DNA of 30,892 nt from positions 1 to 30,892 of IMG/VR virus record IMGVR_UViG_3300023174_000471. The stretch is one strand, 5' to 3'. Below the pieces are notes generated by a model, which was not told the origin of the DNA, did no database searches, and worked only from the letters and a program-made list of their open reading frames with translations. A program made the position numbers and the translations under genes. Position 1 is the stretch's first letter. Every line of letters begins with the position of its first letter. The stretch is from a virus. Below are positions 7,334 to 14,211 of this stretch, in pieces.

Positions 7334-7517
7334 TTTAGAAAAAATATGGGCAAGAGCAACTGGTCATTTAATGGGTAATACAGATGATGATCGTCCGGAT
7401 GTTCCCATTCTTACATTAAGAGAAGCAAAAATCGCATTGTTCCTAAAAACTTTCTGGGTGGTGCTACATGTGATAACATGTTGTTTTATTATCGCAAACA
7501 CAATACATAATTGGTAA
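7326..7517 (+). CDS. Small membrane protein with C-terminal transmembrane helix
   Basis: The 63-residue product has a soluble acidic N-terminal half ending in T-L-R-E-A-K-I-A and one hydrophobic helix from about residue 36 to 59. This suggests a single-pass inner-membrane protein with a cytoplasmic N-terminus. The ATG at 7326 follows GAGGAAAAA and overlaps the upstream gene by 8 bp; an in-frame ATG at 7269 lies deep in the previous gene and is disregarded. Confidence 0.7.
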   Translation: MNSLEKIWARATGHLMGNTDDDRPDVPILTLREAKIALFLKTFWVVLHVITCCFIIANTIHNW

Positions 7518-7561
7518 AAATATAGTATTCAGAGTGTTGGTTAAATTATACTTTACCGTCA

Positions 7562-7583
7562 CCTTGTATAAATACATATAAGG
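7562..7583 (+). promoter_or_regulatory. Hairpin that would mask the ribosome-binding site of the HNH gene
   Basis: CCTTgTATA (7562-7570) can pair with TATAAGG (7577-7583), with one bulged G and loop AATACA. The right arm holds the AAGG of the AAGGAG ribosome-binding site. The late promoter sits in the left arm and loop, so late mRNA would start inside or beyond the hairpin and be free for translation. Confidence 0.5.
7567..7574 (+). promoter_or_regulatory. T4-type late promoter (TATAAATA) for the HNH homing endonuclease
   Basis: A perfect match to the T4 late consensus, 18 bp before the ATG at 7592. Initiation is expected near 7580, just at the ribosome-binding site. Confidence 0.6.
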
Positions 7584-7591
7584 AGATAAAA

Positions 7592-8155
7592 ATGATTAAG
7601 CAAAAAATACTCAACAGTAAAGAACGAACGACTAAGCGTAGAAAAAGATCAGATTTGATGAAAGATTTTGGAATAAATGCTGACCAGTATGAGGCAATGC
7701 TAGTAGAACAAAATTATGTCTGTGCAATTTGTAGTAGACATGATATATGCAATAGGGATTTAGCAGTGGATCATTGTCATGTTACAAAAAAGGTAAGAGG
7801 ACTACTCTGTACCAATTGTAATATGGCACTTGGGAAGTTCCAAGATGATTTACAAAATCTATTAAATGCAGTAGAATACTTAAAGCGAGATTATAATGTA
7901 CCCAATGTTTTGGATTCAATTGAGCGAATTACGCACAATGATAGACCTAATTGGAAAATGATGGTAACTACTCCTAATGGAATGTTTCCTTCAATGATAC
8001 ATGCGGCAAAACATTATAATGTACATGAAACAACTGTTAGGGGATGGTGTTTACCTAACAGTAAACGAAAAAAAGAGGGATTCACTTGTGAAAAACTCTA
8101 TATATCAATGAACGATTTGAAAGAACATATAAATGGCAAACATAAAAGTAAGTGA
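7592..8155 (+). CDS. Endonuclease VII-like HNH homing endonuclease with NUMOD1-like motif
   Basis: The 187-residue product has an endonuclease VII-type His-Me finger domain: zinc pairs C-A-I-C (44-47) and C-T-N-C (73-76), the active-site V-D-H-C-H (59-63), K-V-R-G-L-L-C, and Asn75 in the C-N position. A helical region with F-G-I-N-A-D-Q-Y-E-A-M-L precedes it. The C-terminus (about 126-155) has T-P-N-G-M-F-P-S-M-I-H-A-A-K plus T-V-R-G-W-C, a NUMOD1-type DNA-recognition helix typical of homing enzymes. This argues for a mobile gene and against the T4 gp49 resolvase role. It overlaps queE by 23 bp and supplies the sequence upstream of the queE start. Confidence 0.85.
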   Translation: MIKQKILNSKERTTKRRKRSDLMKDFGINADQYEAMLVEQNYVCAICSRHDICNRDLAVDHCHVTKKVRGLLCTNCNMALGKFQDDLQNLLNAVEYLKRDYNVPNVLDSIERITHNDRPNWKMMVTTPNGMFPSMIHAAKHYNVHETTVRGWCLPNSKRKKEGFTCEKLYISMNDLKEHINGKHKSK

Positions 8156-8981
8156 ACTTTTTTATAGTATACAAGGAGAAGGCCGATATATCGGAGTACC
8201 AAGTATTTTCCTACGAACATTCGGATGTAACTTTAAATGTGCAGGCTTTGGTATGCCTAAAGGTCAATTAAGCACAGAAGTAGAAGATATTGCCTCAAGG
8301 GTTCATTATTATGATGATTATAAAAAATTACCTTTAGTCAGTACAGGTTGTGACAGTTATGCTTCATGGGATCCTAGATTTAAGCATCTTAGTCCTGTTC
8401 GCCCTACTGATGATATTGTTGACGATATTATGGCTATGCTTCCTAACAATCGTTGGATGGATGAACATCTTGTTATTACAGGTGGTGAACCTTTACTTGG
8501 CTGGCAAAGAGCATATCCTGACTTACTTTCAAACGAAAAAATGAGGGGTCTCAAAGAAATTACATTTGAAACTAATGGTACGCAAGAACTAAGTCAAGAC
8601 CTCACAACTTATCTACAACGCTGGAAGATCAATCGTGAAAAGAATGCACTTACATTTAGCGTAAGTCCTAAACTAAGTATCAGCGGTGAGAAGTGGGAAG
8701 ACGCAATTTGCCCTAGTATTATTCGTCAATATGAAAGTATTGGTTTTGTATATCTTAAATTTGTTATTGCTACTAAAGAAGATGCACTAGAAGCAGATAA
8801 AGCAGTAAAAGAATTTCGTACAGGTGGATTCAGAGGTCCAGTATACTTTATGCCATGCGGTGGTGTAGAATCTGTATACAGCATGAATGCAAAGAACGTA
8901 GCAATTGAAGCAATGAATCGTGGTTATCGTTATAGCGATAGGCTCCAGGTGCCACTATTCAAAAACGCATGGAATACGTAA
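8133..8981 (+). CDS. queE: 7-carboxy-7-deazaguanine synthase (radical SAM QueE), split cysteine motif
   Basis: QueE rearranges 6-carboxytetrahydropterin to 7-carboxy-7-deazaguanine, using SAM and a [4Fe-4S] cluster. The 282-residue product shows the QueE N-terminus S-I-Q-G-E-G-R-Y-I-G-V-P-S-I-F-L-R and V-I-T-G-G-E-P-L-L (SAM contact). The normal CX3CX2C is altered: C32-N-F-K-C36 is followed by A-G-F (Phe39 in the third Cys place), and the C-D-x-x-x-x-W motif appears at T-G-C73-D-S-Y-A-S-W. An insert of about 34 residues thus separates Cys2 and Cys3. The start is the ATG at 8133 within the HNH gene. A 14-bp palindrome follows the stop. Confidence 0.88.
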   Translation: MANIKVSELFYSIQGEGRYIGVPSIFLRTFGCNFKCAGFGMPKGQLSTEVEDIASRVHYYDDYKKLPLVSTGCDSYASWDPRFKHLSPVRPTDDIVDDIMAMLPNNRWMDEHLVITGGEPLLGWQRAYPDLLSNEKMRGLKEITFETNGTQELSQDLTTYLQRWKINREKNALTFSVSPKLSISGEKWEDAICPSIIRQYESIGFVYLKFVIATKEDALEADKAVKEFRTGGFRGPVYFMPCGGVESVYSMNAKNVAIEAMNRGYRYSDRLQVPLFKNAWNT

Positions 8982-8995
8982 AATAGTATACTATT
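8982..8995. repeat. Perfect 14-bp palindrome after queE
   Basis: AATAGTATACTATT begins one base after the queE stop. It could be a protein-binding site or a small hairpin; there is no T-tract for an intrinsic terminator. Confidence 0.5.
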
Positions 8996-8999
8996 AAGT

Positions 9000-9040
9000 C
9001 CCCCAATGTTTTATAAATATTAGTATGAAAACATTAGGGG
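9000..9040 (+). promoter_or_regulatory. 13-bp hairpin masking the ribosome-binding site of the Vsr-like homing gene
   Basis: CCCCCAATGTTTT (9000-9012) pairs with AAAACATTAGGGG (9028-9040) with a single mismatch and a 15-nt loop. The right arm contains the only ribosome-binding-like purine stretch (AGGGGAA) before the ATG at 9045. The late promoter TATAAATA begins at the last base of the left arm and fills the loop. Confidence 0.65.
9012..9019 (+). promoter_or_regulatory. T4-type late promoter (TATAAATA) for the Vsr-like homing endonuclease
   Basis: A perfect late consensus placed in the hairpin loop. A start near 9025 would remove the whole left arm from the mRNA. Confidence 0.6.
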
Positions 9041-9044
9041 AACT

Positions 9045-9800
9045 ATGACTAATCCGATAAACAAAAAAACTAAAGAACAATTTATATCTGAAATACCAAA
9101 AGATTTAGATATAGAGATTATAGGTGATTATGTGAATACTGATACAAAAATTGAGTATAAGTGTAGTCACGGAACACATTTTAACTATCCATGGCAAATT
9201 AAGAAAATGAAGTACTGTTGCCGAAAAAGTTATTATGATAGCGGTAAAATGTGGGAAAAAAGAATTAATTCATTGGATGACTTGAAAGAAAGAGCAGTAA
9301 GAGATAGGTCCGATATTGATGTTTCGGAATGCTTCATAGATGAATCCGGGAAATACAAACGGCTGTCAAATATTCGATGTACCAAGCATAATATCTATTA
9401 TAGTTCAATTGCCCGAAATAAAACAGGCCAATGTCCTGAATGTTATAAGGAATATAACTTAGAGCGATTGAAATTAGCACAAGTAGTGGCTTGGGAAAGT
9501 CAATCTTCAGGTAGTTTTGTAAGCAAGAGCGAGACAAAATGGTTAGATGAATTATCCGTTAAGGATAGACAAGTGTGGTTAAAGGATGTAAAATACAAAG
9601 TAGATGGGTTTGATCCTAAAACAAATACGGTGTATCTTTATCATGGTAGATTTTGGCATGGTTGCCCTGAAACATTTGATCCAGAAATGATTCACCCCAT
9701 AGTCAAACTTCCTATGAAGGATTTATATGAAAAGACAATGATGTACGAGAATAAAATAAAAAACGCAGGATACAATTTAATAGTGAAGTGGGGGACATAA
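9045..9800 (+). CDS. Vsr-like (PD-(D/E)XK, EDxHD-type) homing endonuclease
   Basis: The 251-residue product has N-terminal Cys/His-containing segments (Y-K-C-S-H-G-T-H-F, R-C-T-K-H-N, Q-C-P-E-C) that look like small zinc-binding DNA-recognition modules. The C-terminal nuclease domain carries S-K-S-E-T-K-W (Glu163), K-V-D-G-F-D (Asp187), Y-L-Y-H-G-R-F-W-H-G (His200, His205) and ends G-Y-N-L-I-V-K-W. This is the pattern of Vsr repair enzymes and of the I-Bth0305I (EDxHD) homing endonucleases. It ends right after the final Trp strand, slightly short. It overlaps the next gene by one base. Confidence 0.7.
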   Translation: MTNPINKKTKEQFISEIPKDLDIEIIGDYVNTDTKIEYKCSHGTHFNYPWQIKKMKYCCRKSYYDSGKMWEKRINSLDDLKERAVRDRSDIDVSECFIDESGKYKRLSNIRCTKHNIYYSSIARNKTGQCPECYKEYNLERLKLAQVVAWESQSSGSFVSKSETKWLDELSVKDRQVWLKDVKYKVDGFDPKTNTVYLYHGRFWHGCPETFDPEMIHPIVKLPMKDLYEKTMMYENKIKNAGYNLIVKWGT

Positions 9801-9982
9801 TGAAACAAATAGTAATTACAAGAAATCAGTTTGAAAAGCTGAAGGAAGTATTTGAGATGTATGATCTTGATAGAGTGGTATGGAAAGAAGAATCACCAAG
9901 CGGCATTGGTCCTAATGTCACACTTGAATTCGATCCAAAGAGCACAATAAAGATAGATATTACCGATGTAGAGAGTTGGTGA
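9800..9982 (+). CDS. Small phage protein, paralogue of the product at 20421
   Basis: The 60-residue product shares with the one at 20421 an N-terminal helix (R-x-x-x-E-x-L-x-E-x-F), a central E-E-S-x-S-G-I-G motif and a C-terminal D-x-x-x-(D/E)-x-x-W ending. It looks like a mixed alpha/beta protein of unknown function. I recall the S-S-G-I-G pattern in many marine phage small proteins. The ATG at 9800 gives TAATG coupling with the homing gene, so late mRNA may extend into it. Confidence 0.75.
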   Translation: MKQIVITRNQFEKLKEVFEMYDLDRVVWKEESPSGIGPNVTLEFDPKSTIKIDITDVESW

Positions 9983-10206
9983 TGCCACTAGATGAAGTAC
10001 AATCATACGATTATTTCTATGACAAATTGATAGGTACTGAACTTAAGTTTGCTTGGTTACCACAAATTTGTGATATATCAGGCAAACGTATTTGGTTAAA
10101 GAAGGGCTATCGTATGACTAGAATGTATACAGGTCCCGGTGATCCTATCTTTGAGCATAGATGGCACGATAAAATAGAGCACATCATTTGGAAACTAAAA
10201 AGGTAA
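9982..10206 (+). CDS. Small phage protein, unknown function
   Basis: The 74-residue product has I-C-D-I-S-G-K-R-I-W-L-K-K-G-Y-R and G-P-G-D-P-I-F-E-H-R-W segments and many aromatic residues. It starts at an ATG overlapping the previous stop by one base (TGATG). No motif assigns a function. Confidence 0.75.
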   Translation: MPLDEVQSYDYFYDKLIGTELKFAWLPQICDISGKRIWLKKGYRMTRMYTGPGDPIFEHRWHDKIEHIIWKLKR

Positions 10207-10210
10207 ATAT

Positions 10211-10384
10211 ATGTATGAATTAAGATATCTTGTCCGAAACGGTTGGGACGGACCAGAAAAAGTGCTACAATATAGAACACAAATAGAAGTAACTGAGTAC
10301 AGCACTAAGACTGATGAAGGTAAATATATATCAGTAAAAAAATGGACTGACTGGCGTGACGTGCCCACTGTAAAAGATATATGA
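10211..10384 (+). CDS. 57-residue phage protein, unknown function
   Basis: This short gene translates to M-Y-E-L-R-Y-L-V-R-N-G-W, then L-Q-Y-R, then W-T-D-W-R-D-V-P. It starts 4 nt after the previous stop behind AAAAGGTAAATAT and ends with an ATGA overlap into the glycosyltransferase. That junction and the absence of any gap support it as real. The Q-Y-R and W-x-D-V pattern is familiar from phage small proteins; the role is unknown. Confidence 0.7.
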   Translation: MYELRYLVRNGWDGPEKVLQYRTQIEVTEYSTKTDEGKYISVKKWTDWRDVPTVKDI

Positions 10385-11718
10385 GAACATACGATAAACG
10401 AATTGGTTTTTTAGTAAGCTATCAAACACTTATTCCACATGGTGGCATAGGACAATTTACAAAAAGTTTTTGTGAGTTGATGGATAGTCATAACATTAAA
10501 GTTGATATCATTACAGATAAAGAACCTCATGATAATGAGTTCATTAAATCTATTCCCGCAAATATTATTGCACCATTAGAATCATTAAAGTATACCGATC
10601 ATAGCAATATCTTTATGTATGGTGATACATTTTGCTATGAGAGAATGGCTAACTTCCGTACAGCAATTGTAGAGGCATTAGAACATAATCTATATGATGC
10701 TCTAATATGCAATACGTATGAAACTGTACAGGTAGCAAGTACAATGGGATTAGAGGATGTAATTCAAGTCATTGCTTATACACATTTAGAAAGTCAAATC
10801 TTTACAGATACAAAGAATCCTTTCTTAAACGCAACAAATGAAATGATGCGTAAACAGTTAGAAATGAATGCTTTATTTGTAGGTACACAAAGTAAGTTTA
10901 ATCAATTAAGTATCAGTGATACAGTTTGGCATCTTCCCATTCCTATCAGCGAGCCTGCATTATTAGAAGAACATCATAAACAACGTGAAGGTATACTATT
11001 TGTCGGTCGTTGGGAAGAGGGTAAAAATCCTGAATTGTTCTTAGACTTGATTGAACAAACACAACTTCCAGCAAAAGTAATGACTAGCGCAAATGGTGCA
11101 AAAAAGTTTGAAGATAGACTGAAGAAGATTGGTGTACCATACGAAATTCGTGTAGGCATTATTGGACAAGAGAAAGTTGATTTTATGACTAGTGCTAGAA
11201 TTGCATTCAATCCTAGTATTGTTGAAAGTTATGGTATGGCATTCTATGAACAACATATTCAAATGCCTACCTTAGTATTAGAAAATCAGCGTTGGACTAA
11301 TAACTTTAACAAACATTTCTTTTATACTTGTACTAAAAAAGACATGGCAAGTAAAGCAAAAGAGTTGTATGATATTTTTGAAAAAGCAGAAAGATGGTAT
11401 AACTTAGGATCATTACAACATGCACAAGAACAAGAAGCCATAGTCTTTCACAAATGGAATACATGTTTTAATACGTTTGAGTCAAAAAAATCTAATAGTA
11501 ATACTGCTAAAATATGTAATGAGACTACAATTAAACATGTTGATTTTATTAGTGGTTTAAACCGTAGTATTATCTGTATTGATGATGTACGTAGTGTATT
11601 AACTAATAAGCATAAGTTTAGAGTTATCTATACAGACCAAGATACATACTTAACAAAAGATCCTAGTTTTGAACCAATAGAAGAAACAGAAGGTCTATCA
11701 TTATTTGAGGGTTTATGA
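10381..11718 (+). CDS. GT4-like glycosyltransferase (GT-B fold)
   Basis: The 445-residue product has the GT4 N-terminal glycine loop H-G-G-I-G-Q-F-T (20-27), the interdomain I-L-F-V-G-R-W-E-E-G-K-N-P-E-L-F (about 205-220), and F-N-P-S-I-V-E-S-Y-G-M-A-F-Y-E (about 277-291), the E-x(7)-E donor-sugar motif. About 90 C-terminal residues extend beyond the usual domain. The epimerase gene overlaps its end by ATGA, so the two may form a sugar-transfer pair. The target (modified DNA base or surface glycan) is unknown. Confidence 0.75.
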   Translation: MRTYDKRIGFLVSYQTLIPHGGIGQFTKSFCELMDSHNIKVDIITDKEPHDNEFIKSIPANIIAPLESLKYTDHSNIFMYGDTFCYERMANFRTAIVEALEHNLYDALICNTYETVQVASTMGLEDVIQVIAYTHLESQIFTDTKNPFLNATNEMMRKQLEMNALFVGTQSKFNQLSISDTVWHLPIPISEPALLEEHHKQREGILFVGRWEEGKNPELFLDLIEQTQLPAKVMTSANGAKKFEDRLKKIGVPYEIRVGIIGQEKVDFMTSARIAFNPSIVESYGMAFYEQHIQMPTLVLENQRWTNNFNKHFFYTCTKKDMASKAKELYDIFEKAERWYNLGSLQHAQEQEAIVFHKWNTCFNTFESKKSNSNTAKICNETTIKHVDFISGLNRSIICIDDVRSVLTNKHKFRVIYTDQDTYLTKDPSFEPIEETEGLSLFEGL

Positions 11719-12545
11719 AAAAAGTTTTAATTACAGGTAGTTCAGGCTACATTGGCAGTCATCTATGCAAAATGCTTGAGAATGAATATGAAGTTCATGG
11801 CTTAGATATTGATGAACCACAAGCACCGTTGAATGAGTTTTATCGTTGTGATATTAATAGACAATTTGCTATACCCGGCGATATTGAATACGATGCTGTT
11901 ATTCACTTAGCCGCATTAGTTCGTGTGGGCGAAAGTGAACAAATACCAATCAAATATTATATCACTAACTTGAATGGTACGATGAATGTTATTAACAGAA
12001 TAAAAGCAAAGAACTTTATATTTTCAAGTACAGGCACCGCACAAGATTGTCAAAGTGCTTATGGTATCAGCAAACGAGCCGCAGAAGATGTAGTTAGAGA
12101 ATATTGCACACAGCATAGAAAACAAGATTATACTATCTTTAGATTTTACAACGTTGTAGGTAGTGATGGGTATGAACCTACTAACCCTGATGGACTAATG
12201 TACAATCTAATGAAAGCACGTGAAACAGGTGAGTTTACTATATTCGGTAATGACTATGATGTAAGTGATGATGGAACATGTGTACGTGACTATGTTCATG
12301 TGAATGAGATTTGTGACGCATTAATGCAAGCAATTGAAAAACCTAGCAATAGTGTTGAATCATTAGGTCACGGAGTAGGATGGACTGTTAAGGAGATTGT
12401 TGATGAGTTTAAAAAAGTAAATAATGTTAACTTTAACGTATTATCCGGTCCAAGAAGAAAGGGTGATTTACCTAGTTCAGTACTAGCTAATGTATCACCC
12501 TATATGCGTAATCTGTATTCAATGGATCAGTTATTGAAAGTTTAA
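11715..12545 (+). CDS. NAD-dependent epimerase/dehydratase (GalE-like SDR)
   Basis: The 276-residue product is an extended short-chain dehydrogenase: G-S-S-G-Y-I-G NAD-binding loop (8-14), D-I at the end of strand 2, H-L-A-A-L-V-R-V-G-E-S (64-74), S-S-T-G-T (104-108) and the catalytic Y116-G-I-S-K120. R-D-Y-V-H-V-N-E-I-C-D-A is the usual GalE C-terminal motif. It is shorter than GalE (about 340). It probably interconverts a nucleotide sugar such as UDP-glucose/UDP-galactose. It ends convergently with the minus-strand operon, stops overlapping by 4 bp. Confidence 0.8.
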   Translation: MKKVLITGSSGYIGSHLCKMLENEYEVHGLDIDEPQAPLNEFYRCDINRQFAIPGDIEYDAVIHLAALVRVGESEQIPIKYYITNLNGTMNVINRIKAKNFIFSSTGTAQDCQSAYGISKRAAEDVVREYCTQHRKQDYTIFRFYNVVGSDGYEPTNPDGLMYNLMKARETGEFTIFGNDYDVSDDGTCVRDYVHVNEICDALMQAIEKPSNSVESLGHGVGWTVKEIVDEFKKVNNVNFNVLSGPRRKGDLPSSVLANVSPYMRNLYSMDQLLKV

Positions 12546-13021
12546 ATCAATCCAATCTTTCCTGGATACATTGGACCATCTTTAACTCTTTCACCCCCAT
12601 CAAAGTATCGTAATTCAATAGGCATATCTGGCCAGTTTAATCTATATGCAGCCATGATACGATGATTACCTTCATTGACCCAAGCTTCACCATTGTATGC
12701 TACCATGATGTAAGGTAGATATTCTTCACCTGCTCGTCCTGGTGGCAACTTACCAGTCTTTTCCATGTAATTCATTAGTGACTTTAGGTCATCTTTACGT
12801 ACATTGGTTTGTTCGTGACGCATACCTGGTAGTGAAGCTAAACGCATTACACGTACTCTAGGTGGAATTCCAATAACATGAGCAGTGGTACTACCCATAT
12901 ATGGAACACCATAACTGTTACGGCCTTTACTTTTAGCGTATTCAATCTTTTCCTGTAGCCAATCTTCATTGGGTACATCTACGCTAAGTTTTCCTTCAAT
13001 AATAAACTCTGTTGCTTTCAT
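12542..13021 (-). CDS. ParB-like domain protein with capsid-targeting-type N-terminus
   Basis: The 159-residue product begins M-K-A-T-E-F-I-I-E-G, which resembles the capsid-targeting peptide of T4 internal proteins and contains an I-x-E/G cleavage site for a gp21-type protease. The centre has Y-N-G-E-A-W-V-N-E-G-N-H-R-I-M-A-A (109-125), the ParB-like nuclease-domain signature (G-x-H/N-R), then R-Y-F-D-G-G-E. It is last in a three-gene minus-strand operon and overlaps its neighbour by TAATG. I infer a packaged and possibly injected protein; DNA binding or nuclease activity is unproven. Confidence 0.65.
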   Translation of the reverse strand: MKATEFIIEGKLSVDVPNEDWLQEKIEYAKSKGRNSYGVPYMGSTTAHVIGIPPRVRVMRLASLPGMRHEQTNVRKDDLKSLMNYMEKTGKLPPGRAGEEYLPYIMVAYNGEAWVNEGNHRIMAAYRLNWPDMPIELRYFDGGERVKDGPMYPGKIGLI

Positions 13022-14211
13022 TAATGTTTCAATAGTAACGTAGACAATACATCCTGTCTATTAGCACTGATATCACCTTCACCAGGAGCAATAATAACAT
13101 TCCATTTCTTAATGTTATTCTTTTGTGGAGTAGCCATCATCTCATTATAATCAATGATAGTATCACGCTTTAGATTATATTGTTGTGCTAATCTATCTTT
13201 CAGTTCGTCTAATGCGGCAGCATCTTTTGGTTGCCAAGCACCATCAGCAGTCTTATCTAATTTACCATCTTTATCTTTCTTCAATAAGTCATAGAATAAC
13301 TTACTTGGAACGATACGACTATTCTTAGTTACATCTAGTTGTGGGTCTTGTTGTTTAACTTGTTTCTCTTGGCTAGTGCTTGCACCTTCACTCCAGTTAA
13401 CAATGAAGTTACTTGGCTTTTGACCCAATGCCGCATCTGCTATCTTTGTATAAGCATAGAACTTAACATCAGGGTGAGAAGCCGCTAATTTAAATGCTAA
13501 ATCCATATATTCCGGGCTAAAGAAATCGCCAGCATCATGCCAACGAATAGTTAGATTATAACCACCCTTTTGTGCTTGTTTTTCTTCTTTTGTAATTTCA
13601 CCACTTAATTGATTGAAGAATCCATCTGGATCATTCAATAAGAAAGTAAGTATTCTTCCATCACTTAACCAAGGACCTTCAAACTGAACCTTACCACCCT
13701 TCATAGCGAAACAGTCTACTTTACATGAACCAGCACCCGGACATGTATTAACTACGATTAGTTCGTTTGTACCCTCATCTAATGCGATACCAACTAGTGC
13801 GGCAAAACCAATGTTATAGAATTGTTCTAGTTCACCATTAGAATGTTTCATCTTCTCATTTTGTTTAAGAAGTTTCTTTGGACGAACACCTAATGCTGTT
13901 TTGATTTGGTCTGTATCGTAGCGTTTACCTTCTTCATTGTAGTATTTGACTACACTTGAGCGATGGATGTAAGGTAGTTTATATTTGTCTGTTTTACCCT
14001 TTTCACGATTACGAATTCTATCTAAGTAATCGTCTAGTTCTTTACCTTTTAGTTCACGTGTTTGTGCTGGTAGTTTGGTTGCCTCATCTATTTCGTTGTC
14101 GGGTAAATCATCAGATTGAGCTAGGAATTGATCCATACTCATAACTTTAATGCCTCCCACAGCACCCGGTAATTTAGGTGTTGCACCCTCAAATAATTCT
14201 ACAAAATTCAT
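13021..14211 (-). CDS. GP88-like phage protein with capsid-targeting-type N-terminus
   Basis: The 396-residue product begins M-N-F-V-E-L-F-E-G, again an L-x-E/G prohead-protease-type site. Its core has N-T-C-P-G-A-G-S-C-K-V-D-C (Cys157, 163, 167; CX5CX3C) and I-R-W-H-D-A-G-D-F-F-S-P-E-Y (222-235), the signature I associate with the phage Gene Product 88 family. The three cysteines could hold a metal or Fe-S cluster. The biochemical role of that family is not known to me. It overlaps the upstream operon gene by ATGA (14208-14211). Confidence 0.7.
   Translation of the reverse strand: MNFVELFEGATPKLPGAVGGIKVMSMDQFLAQSDDLPDNEIDEATKLPAQTRELKGKELDDYLDRIRNREKGKTDKYKLPYIHRSSVVKYYNEEGKRYDTDQIKTALGVRPKKLLKQNEKMKHSNGELEQFYNIGFAALVGIALDEGTNELIVVNTCPGAGSCKVDCFAMKGGKVQFEGPWLSDGRILTFLLNDPDGFFNQLSGEITKEEKQAQKGGYNLTIRWHDAGDFFSPEYMDLAFKLAASHPDVKFYAYTKIADAALGQKPSNFIVNWSEGASTSQEKQVKQQDPQLDVTKNSRIVPSKLFYDLLKKDKDGKLDKTADGAWQPKDAAALDELKDRLAQQYNLKRDTIIDYNEMMATPQKNNIKKWNVIIAPGEGDISANRQDVLSTLLLKH

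Noticed and set aside
7592-8155. True T4 gp49-type recombination resolvase
   Set aside because: The NUMOD1-like C-terminus, the late hairpin leader and the position overlapping queE fit a mobile homing gene better.
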